Source: Paracoccaceae bacterium
GTDB lineage: Bacteria; Pseudomonadota; Alphaproteobacteria; Rhodobacterales; Rhodobacteraceae
DNA: 52,894 nucleotides
Reading direction: 5' to 3'
NCBI GenBank assembly: GCA_022822495.1
Contig: JAJEBQ010000034.1
Span: forward strand, 1 to 52,894
Of this stretch, positions 37,131 to 46,071 are shown in pieces (the first letter of the stretch is position 1; each line of letters opens with the position of its first letter). The translations under genes were made by a program, and so were the position numbers. The notes under the pieces were generated by a model that had not been told where the DNA came from, did no database searches, and was given only the letters and a program-made list of their open reading frames with translations.

Positions 37131-38495
37131 ATTAAATCCTTTGCTGTAAAATTTACTTTTATCCTAACAGCTGTTTTGACAGTGTTGGTGGTAGTGGACT
37201 CGTTTTTGGTTCAAGCCAAGGCTGCTCCCTATGCAGCTGTGGTAATGGACGCACGGAACGGCAAAATACTTCATTCCAGAAGTGCAGATCGTATTTTGCA
37301 CCCAGCATCCTTAACCAAGATGATGACACTATATGTCGTCTTTGAAGCAGTCGAGAATGGTGAGATTTCACTTGATAGTCGGGTCAAGATTTCCAAAAGG
37401 GCAGCCTCAGAACCTCCCTCCAAACTCTATTTGCAAGCGGGATCAAGGGTTCGGCTAAGATACTTGATTAGGGGGGCTGCCGTAAGGTCTGCCAATGACG
37501 CTTCAACAGCCTTGGCTGAAGCAATTGAAGGAAGTTTGGAAGCGTTTACAGATCGCATGAACAGAACAGCCAAGCTTATGGGGATGCATAATACACATTT
37601 CAAAAATGCCAATGGTTTGACTCAAAAGGGACATTATTCAACGGCCAGGGACATGACCATACTTGGTCGCCATATCGTTTATGATTATCCCGATTATTAC
37701 AATTTGTTCTCAAGGAAATATACCGATGTTGGGGGGCGGACCATCTACAATACCAACCGTAGATTTTTAACCAATTATAGTGGCGCTGATGGTATAAAAA
37801 CCGGTTATACAGAGGCTGCAGGATTTAATCTCGTTGCATCTGCCCGCAGAGATCATATCCGGATCATTACAACTGTATTCGGCGGCAAGTCAACCACAAC
37901 CCGAAACAACCAGGTGGCCAAACTTATGGACATTGGTTTTGCCAGAGCAGAGAACAATGTAAAATTGGTAAAACCCAAGGTGCCGCCCTATGGTAAATAT
38001 ATTCTGAATGGCAAGGTTCTGGCTGAGTTGTCATCTCCAACCCTGAGACCAGAAATGTTGGACGGTAATCCTGAAGCCGAAGATCAGGATAAACTGTCCG
38101 AAGAAATTTTTGCCAGCCTGGATCAGAATACCGATACTGAAATCATAGAATTGGGAGGTGCATCTGATCCGTTATCAGTTGATGGTCGTGAATGGGACAG
38201 TTTTTTGCCAGAACCCCGGCCTCGAGGATTAACCATATTGGAGGGAACAGGTATTTTGACCAAGAATTCCGGTGTGGTTGTTGGTACCTATTATTCGAAG
38301 TCTCTGGCCAACAGCAAGGCCAGAAGACTTGAGTTCATGGTGCCCTCGGAATTGTTTTCTGCCAAGAAAATCTTGCTGGATAATGGGCATGGTATCGTTC
38401 TAAAATATGTCGGCATGGATGAGAAATCAGCTGAAAAAGTCTGTCGTATTCTCGAGGCCCGCCAAGCTGAATGTCAGGTCATTTATATTAGATAG
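37131..38495 (+). CDS. dacF: D-alanyl-D-alanine carboxypeptidase with SPOR-like C-terminus, probable AUU start
   Basis: A penicillin-binding DD-carboxypeptidase that trims peptidoglycan stem peptides in the periplasm. The active-site motifs are SLTK (S60-K63 in HPASLTKMM), SAN (RSANDAS) and KTG (GIKTGYTEAAG). The C-terminal 80 residues look like a SPOR domain (VVVGTYYSKSLANSKARRLE). The only standard start, TTG at 37176, leaves half a signal peptide without positive charge. Extending upstream to ATT (37131-37133) gives KSFAVKFTFILTAVLTVLVV, with cleavage after AKA: an ideal signal peptide. AGG lies seven bases before this ATT. An in-frame stop precedes it at 37125-37127, with no ATG between. 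Confidence 0.92.
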   Translation: MKSFAVKFTFILTAVLTVLVVVDSFLVQAKAAPYAAVVMDARNGKILHSRSADRILHPASLTKMMTLYVVFEAVENGEISLDSRVKISKRAASEPPSKLYLQAGSRVRLRYLIRGAAVRSANDASTALAEAIEGSLEAFTDRMNRTAKLMGMHNTHFKNANGLTQKGHYSTARDMTILGRHIVYDYPDYYNLFSRKYTDVGGRTIYNTNRRFLTNYSGADGIKTGYTEAAGFNLVASARRDHIRIITTVFGGKSTTTRNNQVAKLMDIGFARAENNVKLVKPKVPPYGKYILNGKVLAELSSPTLRPEMLDGNPEAEDQDKLSEEIFASLDQNTDTEIIELGGASDPLSVDGREWDSFLPEPRPRGLTILEGTGILTKNSGVVVGTYYSKSLANSKARRLEFMVPSELFSAKKILLDNGHGIVLKYVGMDEKSAEKVCRILEARQAECQVIYIR

Positions 38496-38525
38496 CAAAG
38501 ACTGAATCTGATTTCTTTCCGCTTA

Positions 38526-40115
38526 TCAGTTGATATAGGCAGCTTCCATAAGAGATTTGGTATACTCCGTCTTGGGCGCAGTAAAGATTTCCTCAGTTGT
38601 CCCTCTTTCGACAATGTCACCTCCATGCATGACCATTATTCTATGCGACAGTGACTTGACGACTCGCAAATCATGGCTGATAAATATGTAGGAGAGATTT
38701 TTTTCCCGTTGAAATTGCAAAAGCAAATCAACAATTTGAGCCTGGACAGTCCTGTCCAAAGCTGAAGTGGGTTCATCAAGAATTAGTAATTCGGGACTGA
38801 GGATCATTGCTCTGGCAATAGCTATCCGTTGTCTTTGACCACCCGAAAACTCATGCGGGTACCTTGTCATCATCTCGGGGGATAACCCTACTTCTACAAG
38901 AATTTTTGAAGCTAATTCATTGATTTCCTCACGGGGTAGGGATTGATGAATTCGTAAGCCCTCAGAGACTATTTGCCCCACGGTCATTCGTGGGGAAAGC
39001 GAGCCGTAGGGATCCTGAAACACAATCTGCATGTTCTTTCTGAACGGGCGAACATTACGACTGGATAGGTCACCGATTTGGTTGCCTTTAATGGAAATTG
39101 ATCCTTCCGAAGAAACGAGTTTAAGGATAGCCAAGGCGATTGTTGTTTTTCCGGAGCCCGATTCACCTACGATTCCAAGTGTTTCGCCACGATCAATTTT
39201 AAAATCTACTGTATTGACTGCCTTGACATGTCCAACCGTCCGTCGGAGAACACCACGTTTAATAGGAAACCAAACTCTGAGGTTATTTACCATCAGAACA
39301 GGGTTGCGATCCTTATTGATTGGATCTGGTGCTCCTGAGGGTTCTGCTGCCATTAAGGTCTTTGTGTAGGAATGTTGTGGTGTATCGAAAACCTTTTTTT
39401 GGGGACCACTTTCTACAATTGTTCCGTCCTTCATAACCACTACCCTGTCGGCAATATTTTTTACAATATTGAGATCATGGGTTATGAACAACAGCCCCAT
39501 ACCTTCAGATTCCTTGAGGTCGGTAAGAAGTTTCAGAATCTGTGCCTGAATAGTAACATCAAGTGCTGTTGTCGGCTCATCGGCAATGAGCAGAGAGGGA
39601 TTGTTGGCAAGAGCCATGGCAATCATGATTCGTTGCCGTTGCCCGCCGGAGAACAGGTGGGGATGACATTTCAATCTTGCTTCTGGATCATCAATTCCAG
39701 TTTTCTCAAGGAGTTCAATTATTTTACTTTGCGCTTTATCTCCGGAAAGATGCTGATGGATCTTAAGGCTTTCCCCTACTTGCTTTTCCAGGGTATGGAG
39801 TGGATTGAGGGAAGACATTGGTTCCTGAAAAATGAAACTGATTTCATTTCCTCTGATTGCTTGTAGTGTATCCAAATCGGCATCAACGAGTTCTTGTCCT
39901 TTGAATTGCACTGACCCCGTTATATTGGCATTTCCTGGAAGTAATCCTACAGTTGAGAGGGCTGTAACTGATTTGCCGGATCCAGATTCACCGACAATGG
40001 CTACTGTTTCACCTTTTTCAATATCTAAGGAGACCTCATTGACGGCTTCGATAGCTTCACCTTCCTGGGTAAAGCTAATTGAAAGATTATTTATTTCCAA
40101 AAGTTTCTGCTTCAC
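38526..40115 (-). CDS. yejF: Peptide ABC transporter ATP-binding protein YejF
   Basis: A 529-residue fusion of two ABC ATPase domains that powers the YejABEF peptide / microcin C importer. Each half has Walker A ([24 protein letters not shown]), the ABC signature ([24 protein letters not shown]), and Walker B ([24 protein letters not shown]). The GTG start overlaps the yejE stop (GTGA), so this start is well supported. It is the last gene of the operon and convergent with the carboxypeptidase gene. Confidence 0.96.
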   Translation of the reverse strand: MKQKLLEINNLSISFTQEGEAIEAVNEVSLDIEKGETVAIVGESGSGKSVTALSTVGLLPGNANITGSVQFKGQELVDADLDTLQAIRGNEISFIFQEPMSSLNPLHTLEKQVGESLKIHQHLSGDKAQSKIIELLEKTGIDDPEARLKCHPHLFSGGQRQRIMIAMALANNPSLLIADEPTTALDVTIQAQILKLLTDLKESEGMGLLFITHDLNIVKNIADRVVVMKDGTIVESGPQKKVFDTPQHSYTKTLMAAEPSGAPDPINKDRNPVLMVNNLRVWFPIKRGVLRRTVGHVKAVNTVDFKIDRGETLGIVGESGSGKTTIALAILKLVSSEGSISIKGNQIGDLSSRNVRPFRKNMQIVFQDPYGSLSPRMTVGQIVSEGLRIHQSLPREEINELASKILVEVGLSPEMMTRYPHEFSGGQRQRIAIARAMILSPELLILDEPTSALDRTVQAQIVDLLLQFQREKNLSYIFISHDLRVVKSLSHRIMVMHGGDIVERGTTEEIFTAPKTEYTKSLMEAAYIN

Positions 40116-41218
40116 TGGAATGTCTTCCTTGGATCAAAGGCATCGCGGACACCTTCAAAAATGAACACGAGCAGAGATAACATAATGGCGAAGGTAAAGA
40201 AGGCTGTAAATCCCAGCCATGGGGCTTGTAGATTCTGTTTCGCCTGAAGGGTCAATTGACCTAGTGATGGGGCCGAAGAGGGAAGTCCAAATCCCAGAAA
40301 ATCCAAGGCTGCAAGTGACCCGATTGTGCCTGTAATTATAAAGGGTAATAGGGTCACTGAGGCAACCATGGCATTGGGGAGTAAATGGCGGAACATGATG
40401 ACAACATTGGATACCCCCATTGCCTTGGCGGCACGGACATATTCAAAATTTCTGGCTCGAAAACTTTCGGCCCTGACAACTCCAACCAAACTCGTCCATC
40501 CAAAAAGGGTCATCAAAAAGACAAGAAGCCAGAAGTTCATGTGCCAAATGGCAGCAACGATTATGATGATATACAATGAGGGTGTTGACCCCCAAAGTTC
40601 AATCAGCCTTTGAAAAATCAAATCTATCAGGCCACCAAAGTATCCCTGGACAGCACCCGCAGCTATACCTATGACAGAGGTCAAAAGGGTGACAACCCCA
40701 GTAAACAGGATAGAAAGACGGAATCCATAGATCACCCTTGCCAAAACATCTCTAGCCGTGTCATCAGTTCCCAACCAGTGTTTAGAATCTGGTGCTGAGG
40801 GTGCAGGCTTACCCAAGTCATCAACCGTATCATAGGAGAAGGGTATAAGTGGCCAGATCATCCAACCTTCATAAATTTCTTCACCATTGATAATGCCGTC
40901 TTGGGCATCTTCCAGAATGTCTTCCGGCTCATAGACGCAATCAAGGATACCACCGGTTTTAATAAGACATTTGACCTCAATATCACGATAGACAGCTTCA
41001 GTTAAATATTCTCCACCAAAATCTTCCTCCGAATGAAAGGAAAGAATAGGGAAATAAAAATCACCTCTATAATTGATTAGAATGGGCTTTTCATTGGCGA
41101 TGAACTCGGAAAACAGTGAGATGACAAATAGAACCATGAAGATTCTTAAGGACCAAACAGCCCTGCGGTTGGAACTGAAATTTTTTATTCGACGTTGATT
41201 GATTGGCGAAAGGCGCAT
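40112..41218 (-). CDS. yejE: Peptide ABC transporter permease YejE
   Basis: A 368-residue inner-membrane permease of the YejABEF importer. It has a first transmembrane helix (VWSLRIFMVLFVISLFSEFI), a large periplasmic loop of over 100 residues typical of YejE, and the permease EAA-type loop AKAMGVSNVVIMFRHLLPNA. The ATG overlaps the yejB stop by one base (TGATG), and the 3' end overlaps yejF by four bases. Confidence 0.95.
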   Translation of the reverse strand: MRLSPINQRRIKNFSSNRRAVWSLRIFMVLFVISLFSEFIANEKPILINYRGDFYFPILSFHSEEDFGGEYLTEAVYRDIEVKCLIKTGGILDCVYEPEDILEDAQDGIINGEEIYEGWMIWPLIPFSYDTVDDLGKPAPSAPDSKHWLGTDDTARDVLARVIYGFRLSILFTGVVTLLTSVIGIAAGAVQGYFGGLIDLIFQRLIELWGSTPSLYIIIIVAAIWHMNFWLLVFLMTLFGWTSLVGVVRAESFRARNFEYVRAAKAMGVSNVVIMFRHLLPNAMVASVTLLPFIITGTIGSLAALDFLGFGLPSSAPSLGQLTLQAKQNLQAPWLGFTAFFTFAIMLSLLVFIFEGVRDAFDPRKTFQ

Positions 41219-42303
41219 CAGTTTTCTCGCGATTCAAAATCTATTCTGGGATCAATCCAGACATAGGTTAGATCAGAAAGTATACCCACGATGAGTCCAA
41301 GGAGACCAAATACAAAAAGGGTGCCAAAGATGACCGGATAATCTCGAGCAACGGCGGCCTCAAATCCCAATCTCCCCAAACCATCAAGGGAGAAGATGGT
41401 TTCTATTATGAGTGAACCGCTGAAAAACACCGCAACGAAAATTGCGGGAAAGCCCGAAATGACAACAAGCATGGCATTACGGAAGATATGACCATAAAGG
41501 ACTTTCCGTTCCGTTAAGCCCTTCGCTCTGGCGGTCATTACATATTGTTTGTTGATTTCTTCAAGAAAGGTATTTTTGGTCAAAAGGGTTAAGGTGGCAA
41601 AGGCTGATATGGTTGACGCAACGACTGGAAGAGTTATGTGCCAGAAATAATCAAAGATTTTACCAAACAGGGAAAGGTCAGCAAAATTATCCGAAACCAA
41701 TCCCCTAAGTGGGAAAACCTTAAAATAAGAACCTCCGGCAAAGACAACCAGAAGAAGTATGGCAAAGAGAAAGCCGGGGATAGCATAACCAATAATGACG
41801 ACACCGGAGGTCCAGGTATCAAACTTGCTCCCATCTCTGACGGCCTTTCGTACACCTAGGGGTATAGAAATCCAATAGGCGAGCAAGGTTGACCATAGCC
41901 CTAGCGAGATTGATACAGGCATTTTTTCGAGAACAAGATCAATAACTCCTATGGACCGGAAATAACTTTCACCAAAATCCAGCCGGACATAGTCCCAAAG
42001 CATATTAAGGAATCTTTCCAGTGGCGGTTTGTCGAAGCCAAACTGAATTTCAAGTTCTCTTAAAAACTCTTCGGGTAATCCGCTGGCACCAAGATATTTT
42101 TCATCTGATCCCAATCGTTCACTTCCAACTTCATTGCCTGTTCCTGCAATGTTGGCGAAAACATCACCTTCTCCCTCCATTTCAGCCAGGATCTGTTCAA
42201 TTGGTCCACCTGGTACAAATTGTACCAGGGTGAAATTTATAATCATGATGCCCAGGAGTGTTGGGATTACCAAGGCCAACCGCCTGAGGATGTAAGCTCC
42301 CAT
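41218..42303 (-). CDS. yejB: Peptide ABC transporter permease YejB
   Basis: A 361-residue inner-membrane permease. The N-terminal MGAYILRRLALVIPTLLGIM is the standard DppB/YejB opening, followed by a Yej-specific periplasmic insertion (residues 35-85). The conserved cytoplasmic loop is TARAKGLTERKVLYGHIFRNA. It starts 15 bases after the yejA stop. Confidence 0.95.
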   Translation of the reverse strand: MGAYILRRLALVIPTLLGIMIINFTLVQFVPGGPIEQILAEMEGEGDVFANIAGTGNEVGSERLGSDEKYLGASGLPEEFLRELEIQFGFDKPPLERFLNMLWDYVRLDFGESYFRSIGVIDLVLEKMPVSISLGLWSTLLAYWISIPLGVRKAVRDGSKFDTWTSGVVIIGYAIPGFLFAILLLVVFAGGSYFKVFPLRGLVSDNFADLSLFGKIFDYFWHITLPVVASTISAFATLTLLTKNTFLEEINKQYVMTARAKGLTERKVLYGHIFRNAMLVVISGFPAIFVAVFFSGSLIIETIFSLDGLGRLGFEAAVARDYPVIFGTLFVFGLLGLIVGILSDLTYVWIDPRIDFESREN

Positions 42304-42318
42304 GTGAGTTGCAATCCT

Positions 42319-44193
42319 TTAGTTACTTATAGCTCCTTGCGATAGGAGATTCTGATGTTTCTCTTCGTTTAACCACCAAAAATCCAAATATCCCAAAGCG
42401 AAGGGAGGTATATTTTCGGGATGCTCATACATGTCGTAATAGGCAACGGTGTGAAAGTCTCGGAACCAATTGAAAACGACTATACGTTGTTGCCGAAGTA
42501 CCCTGTCCAAGGCAATAACACCTCTTTCAAGTTCTTCAATGGTTTGTGCATCAACTATGTAGGTGATTATTTCATCGACAGCCGGGTTGGCTAACCCTGT
42601 ATCATTGAATATCCCATCAACATGTTCCGAACCCAAATATTGCCTTAACGCAACTCCGGGTTCAAAAGTAATCGGAAAACTTGTAGAAATGATGTCAAAA
42701 TCCCGGTCTTTATCCCTTTGACGCAGTTGAGCCGGATCAATTTTTTGAAGATAAGCATTAATCCCCAATTGCTTGAGATTTTCTACAAAGGGCTGGATTA
42801 TACGTTCAAAGGTTGCTGTTGCGGTAAGAAACTCCACATCTAATGGCTGACCCTCCGCATTGTGACGAATACCATTGTCTCCAACTAACCAACCAGCTTC
42901 ATCCAATAGTTTTGAAGCAGTTCTTAAATTCTTTCGGTCAAGTCTTCGTTCAGGATTTGAACTTGGAGAAATTACGGGTTCGTCGGTGAAAATCTCATCA
43001 GGTAGAAGATGTCTTATAGGTTCCAACACAATCAATTCTTCCGAGGTTGGTAATCCTTGTGCCTTGAGATGACTATTTTCCCAAAAAGCGTCTATTCGCT
43101 TATAGAGATTATGAAAGGTGGTTGCGTTTGTCCATTCGAAATTAAACATCAATGAAATAGCTTCTCTAACTCGAATATCTTGAAATTTTTCCTTTCTTAG
43201 GTTGAAGGCAAAACTTTGCCCATTTGGAAGACTTCCGTCAGGTAATTGGCTTTTAACTACCCATCCATTTTCGATTGCTGGAAAGTCATATCTTGTCGCC
43301 CAATTCTTGGAAATATACTCAGGTCTGAATGTTGTTTCACCTGCTTTAAACCCTTCGAACGCAGCTTCCTGATCAGCAAAATATTCAATTCGAATCCGAT
43401 CAAAATTGCTTTGCCCTACCATTGCAGGAACATGAGCCCCCCAATAGTCAGGGTTTCTTTTATATACCAGCCGCTTATTTACATCTAGAGTTTCCAATAC
43501 GTAGGGTCCGGACCCCAGGGCAGGTTCCAATCTGGATTCATCAAGTTTGGCGTTATTGTCGTCAAACCACTTCTTGGAAAATACTGGCAAACCCCCAACG
43601 AGGGAAATGTCATCCAAAGAAGCTCGATCAACAGTATTGAAAGTAAATTTGATTTTATATGGGGACAGTAGCTCAGCTGAAACAACTGCTTTATCCAATT
43701 CGGATTTAAATGAGGCTAATCCCTCGGCAAGAAAAAGCTCATAGCTGAACAAAACATCTTCAGCGGTGAGTTCTGACCCGTCCGAGAACCTCGCTTCAGG
43801 ACGCAGGGTGAATATAACCCAGCTCCGATCTATAGGATACTCAATTGTTTCTGCAATTAAACCATATTCCGAGCTAACTTCATCGGCAGTGCCAACCAGA
43901 AGTGATTCAAAAAATATTGATGATAAACCTCCAGCATTCCCCTTGCGGCTATAAGGATTCATTGAATCAAAATTACCATAGGTTGCAATCGAGATTTCGC
44001 CTCCCTTGGGGGCATTGGGGTTGACATAATCGAAGTGCTTGAAATCGGCAGGGTATTTCAGGTTGCCAAATTTTGAAATGCCATGGGAAACAATAACCTC
44101 CTGCATTGATGTAGCGGAAACAATTGTTACTCCCAACAATGCAACAAGTGCAGAAAACAATAAAACCCTTACGCTGCTATAAATATGTCTCAT
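42319..44193 (-). CDS. yejA: Peptide ABC transporter substrate-binding protein YejA (operon copy)
   Basis: A 624-residue periplasmic binding protein. The signal peptide is RVLLFSALVALLGVTIVSA. The mature start (EVIVSHGISKFGNLKYPADF, FDYVNPNAPKGGEIS) matches the solitary paralogue at 11377-13281 closely. It probably binds oligopeptides; family members import microcin C and antimicrobial peptides. ATG at 44193 is chosen over TTG/GTG up to three codons earlier because it gives a compact signal peptide. First gene of yejABEF. The 206 bases upstream, to the cytochrome gene, hold no gene. Confidence 0.95.
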   Translation of the reverse strand: MRHIYSSVRVLLFSALVALLGVTIVSATSMQEVIVSHGISKFGNLKYPADFKHFDYVNPNAPKGGEISIATYGNFDSMNPYSRKGNAGGLSSIFFESLLVGTADEVSSEYGLIAETIEYPIDRSWVIFTLRPEARFSDGSELTAEDVLFSYELFLAEGLASFKSELDKAVVSAELLSPYKIKFTFNTVDRASLDDISLVGGLPVFSKKWFDDNNAKLDESRLEPALGSGPYVLETLDVNKRLVYKRNPDYWGAHVPAMVGQSNFDRIRIEYFADQEAAFEGFKAGETTFRPEYISKNWATRYDFPAIENGWVVKSQLPDGSLPNGQSFAFNLRKEKFQDIRVREAISLMFNFEWTNATTFHNLYKRIDAFWENSHLKAQGLPTSEELIVLEPIRHLLPDEIFTDEPVISPSSNPERRLDRKNLRTASKLLDEAGWLVGDNGIRHNAEGQPLDVEFLTATATFERIIQPFVENLKQLGINAYLQKIDPAQLRQRDKDRDFDIISTSFPITFEPGVALRQYLGSEHVDGIFNDTGLANPAVDEIITYIVDAQTIEELERGVIALDRVLRQQRIVVFNWFRDFHTVAYYDMYEHPENIPPFALGYLDFWWLNEEKHQNLLSQGAISN

Positions 44194-44399
44194 TCTCACC
44201 AAGCCTTTTTGTTTAATCTTCTTCCGAAGATGAATTTTAGCCTATTTGGCTACAAACACCCAACAAAATTAAGTTATCAATCAACGAGTTTAGCAACCTC
44301 GGAAAGATTTTTGTGATTTTGCTGGTTTTTACGCCAAAGCAACCATTTCCTGTTTGGATTAACAATAATCGTCAAGGCAACTTTGACAATCAAAGAATT

Positions 44400-44912
44400 T
44401 TATTGCGTTGCTTCAATTAGATAGGCGATTAGATTGGCTCTGTCCATGTCTTTTTTGAGGCCGGCAAATACCATTTTTGTTCCAGGTAGGTACTTTTTCG
44501 GATTAATCAGATACTGGCTTAACTCATCAACTGTCCAAGACCCCTCAAAATCTGCCATGGCCGATGAATATTTGTAATCTGAAACATCTCCTATCGGTCG
44601 ATCAATAATATTAAACAGGTGTGGTCCGACAGTATTTTGACCATCCTCCAGTTTGTGGCAGGCTTGACATTTCGTGAAGACCCTTTGCCCCTTGGTTACA
44701 TCGGCAGAGGCTAGCAATTCTTTGATGTCCACAGGTGAGGCTTCGTCCTCGACACTTTCTTCAACTTCTTCCAAAGCTGCCAATTCAACTACGCCTGGGT
44801 TTTTGCTTTCTACATGATAGATTGACTCGGCTACCCATTTTCCCAAAAGAAAAAACAGCAGTGCCCCACAAAGGGCCGCAACTATTTTTGTTGAAGTCAT
44901 TGTATCAAACAT
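44400..44912 (-). CDS. Membrane-anchored cytochrome c (CycM-like)
   Basis: A 170-residue class I cytochrome c. An N-terminal uncleaved helix (about residues 8-28) anchors it, followed by an acidic linker (EEVEESVEDEASPVD) and the haem domain with CQACH (CxxCH) and the distal Met in PGTKMVFAGLKK. It probably passes electrons from the bc1 complex to the aa3 oxidase, as CycM/c552 does. It is divergent from the prephenate dehydratase gene, an arrangement common in alphaproteobacteria. Confidence 0.93.
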   Translation of the reverse strand: MFDTMTSTKIVAALCGALLFFLLGKWVAESIYHVESKNPGVVELAALEEVEESVEDEASPVDIKELLASADVTKGQRVFTKCQACHKLEDGQNTVGPHLFNIIDRPIGDVSDYKYSSAMADFEGSWTVDELSQYLINPKKYLPGTKMVFAGLKKDMDRANLIAYLIEATQ

Positions 44913-45030
44913 GAAATGTTCCAGATTTTAGAAAAAATTCATTCTGTTCCTATGTAATGTATTAGCACTCGATTATGCAACATCCAGGGGAAATTTCTGT
45001 GTGGAAAATATAGTAAATTGAGAATTAAAA

Positions 45031-45876
45031 TTGAAAAAAATTATTTCATTTCAAGGTGAATTGGGGGCATATTCACATCAGGCTTGCCGCGTGGCTCGCC
45101 CGGGATGGGCATATTATCCCTGTATTTCCTTTGAAGACGCCATTTCTGCAGTGGTCAAAAATATTGCCACTGAAGTCATGTTGCCCGTTGAGAATTCAAT
45201 TTATGGCAGGGTTGCTGACATCCACAAATTACTACCTGAATCGGGACTGTTCATAAATGATGAGGTTTTTGTCCGGATTGAAATTAATATTATGGTTATT
45301 CCCGGGACATCCCTAGAAGACATCAAGTACGCTTTCAGCCATCCGGTTTTGTTAGGCCAATGTAAAAAATTTCTTAAGAAAAACGATATTATTCCCCTAT
45401 CATCGGTTGATACCTCAGGGTCGGCCAAACTTGTCGCCGAGAAAAAAGATCCTTCCTATGCTGCTTTGGCTTCTGGGTTGGCAAGTAAAATTTCCAAATT
45501 GGAAATTATCGGTAAAAACATTGAAGATGATCCCTCCAACCGCACACGATTCATCATCATGTCCAAGAACAAAAAGTTTGAGAGGCGTGATGAAAGAATG
45601 ATGACATCCTTCATTTTCTCCGTTCGCAACATTCCTGCGGCCCTATATAAGGCGATGGGAGGTTTTGCCACCAATAATGTTAACATGGTTAAATTGGAGA
45701 GTTACATGGTTGGGGGATCGTTCAACGCGACACAATTTTTTGCTGAAATTGAAGGACATCCTGAGGATAGAAGTGTGTCGCTTGCCCTTGAGGAGCTCAA
45801 GTTTTTTACCGATTATATGAAAATCATTGGAGTATACCCTGCTCATAAGGCCAGACTAGAGGTTAATTCAAGGTAA
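45031..45876 (+). CDS. pheA: Prephenate dehydratase
   Basis: A 281-residue monofunctional prephenate dehydratase that converts prephenate to phenylpyruvate for phenylalanine synthesis. It opens KKIISFQGELGAYSHQACRV; the catalytic TRF motif is in PSNRTRFIIM. The C-terminal ACT domain, which senses phenylalanine, shows VRNIPAALYKAMGGFATNNV and NMVKLESYMVGGSF (the ESRP-like position reads ESYM, as in other alphaproteobacteria). The start is TTG; no ATG gives the conserved KKIISFQGE opening. Confidence 0.94.
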   Translation: MKKIISFQGELGAYSHQACRVARPGWAYYPCISFEDAISAVVKNIATEVMLPVENSIYGRVADIHKLLPESGLFINDEVFVRIEINIMVIPGTSLEDIKYAFSHPVLLGQCKKFLKKNDIIPLSSVDTSGSAKLVAEKKDPSYAALASGLASKISKLEIIGKNIEDDPSNRTRFIIMSKNKKFERRDERMMTSFIFSVRNIPAALYKAMGGFATNNVNMVKLESYMVGGSFNATQFFAEIEGHPEDRSVSLALEELKFFTDYMKIIGVYPAHKARLEVNSR

Positions 45877-46006
45877 TTTCCCACCGCTGATTGAGATCAA
45901 ATCCCATCCCCATTCTGATGTTAACCGGTTTTCGGCTATGCCTAATGGTTTTTTGCGTAATCATAGACACTTCTGGGCGAGGCAACCAAGCACGGAACGT
46001 ATTCAT
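45863..46006 (-). CDS. Short hypothetical ORF between pheA and the autotransporter gene
   Basis: A 47-codon frame on the minus strand: MNTFRAWLPRPEVSMITQKT followed by a basic segment and MGMGFDLNQRWEITLN. The frame stays open upstream to a stop at 46056-46058. The alternating pattern and aromatic end resemble the last strands of an outer-membrane barrel, but no family is recognised. It overlaps the pheA 3' end by 14 bases in convergent orientation. It may be a remnant. Confidence 0.25.
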   Translation of the reverse strand: MNTFRAWLPRPEVSMITQKTIRHSRKPVNIRMGMGFDLNQRWEITLN

Positions 46007-46071
46007 TTTTTTGCCTAGGAAAGGACCTTTTTCAAACGGAATGACGGGATGTTTTTAATCGGCAGTGCCCC

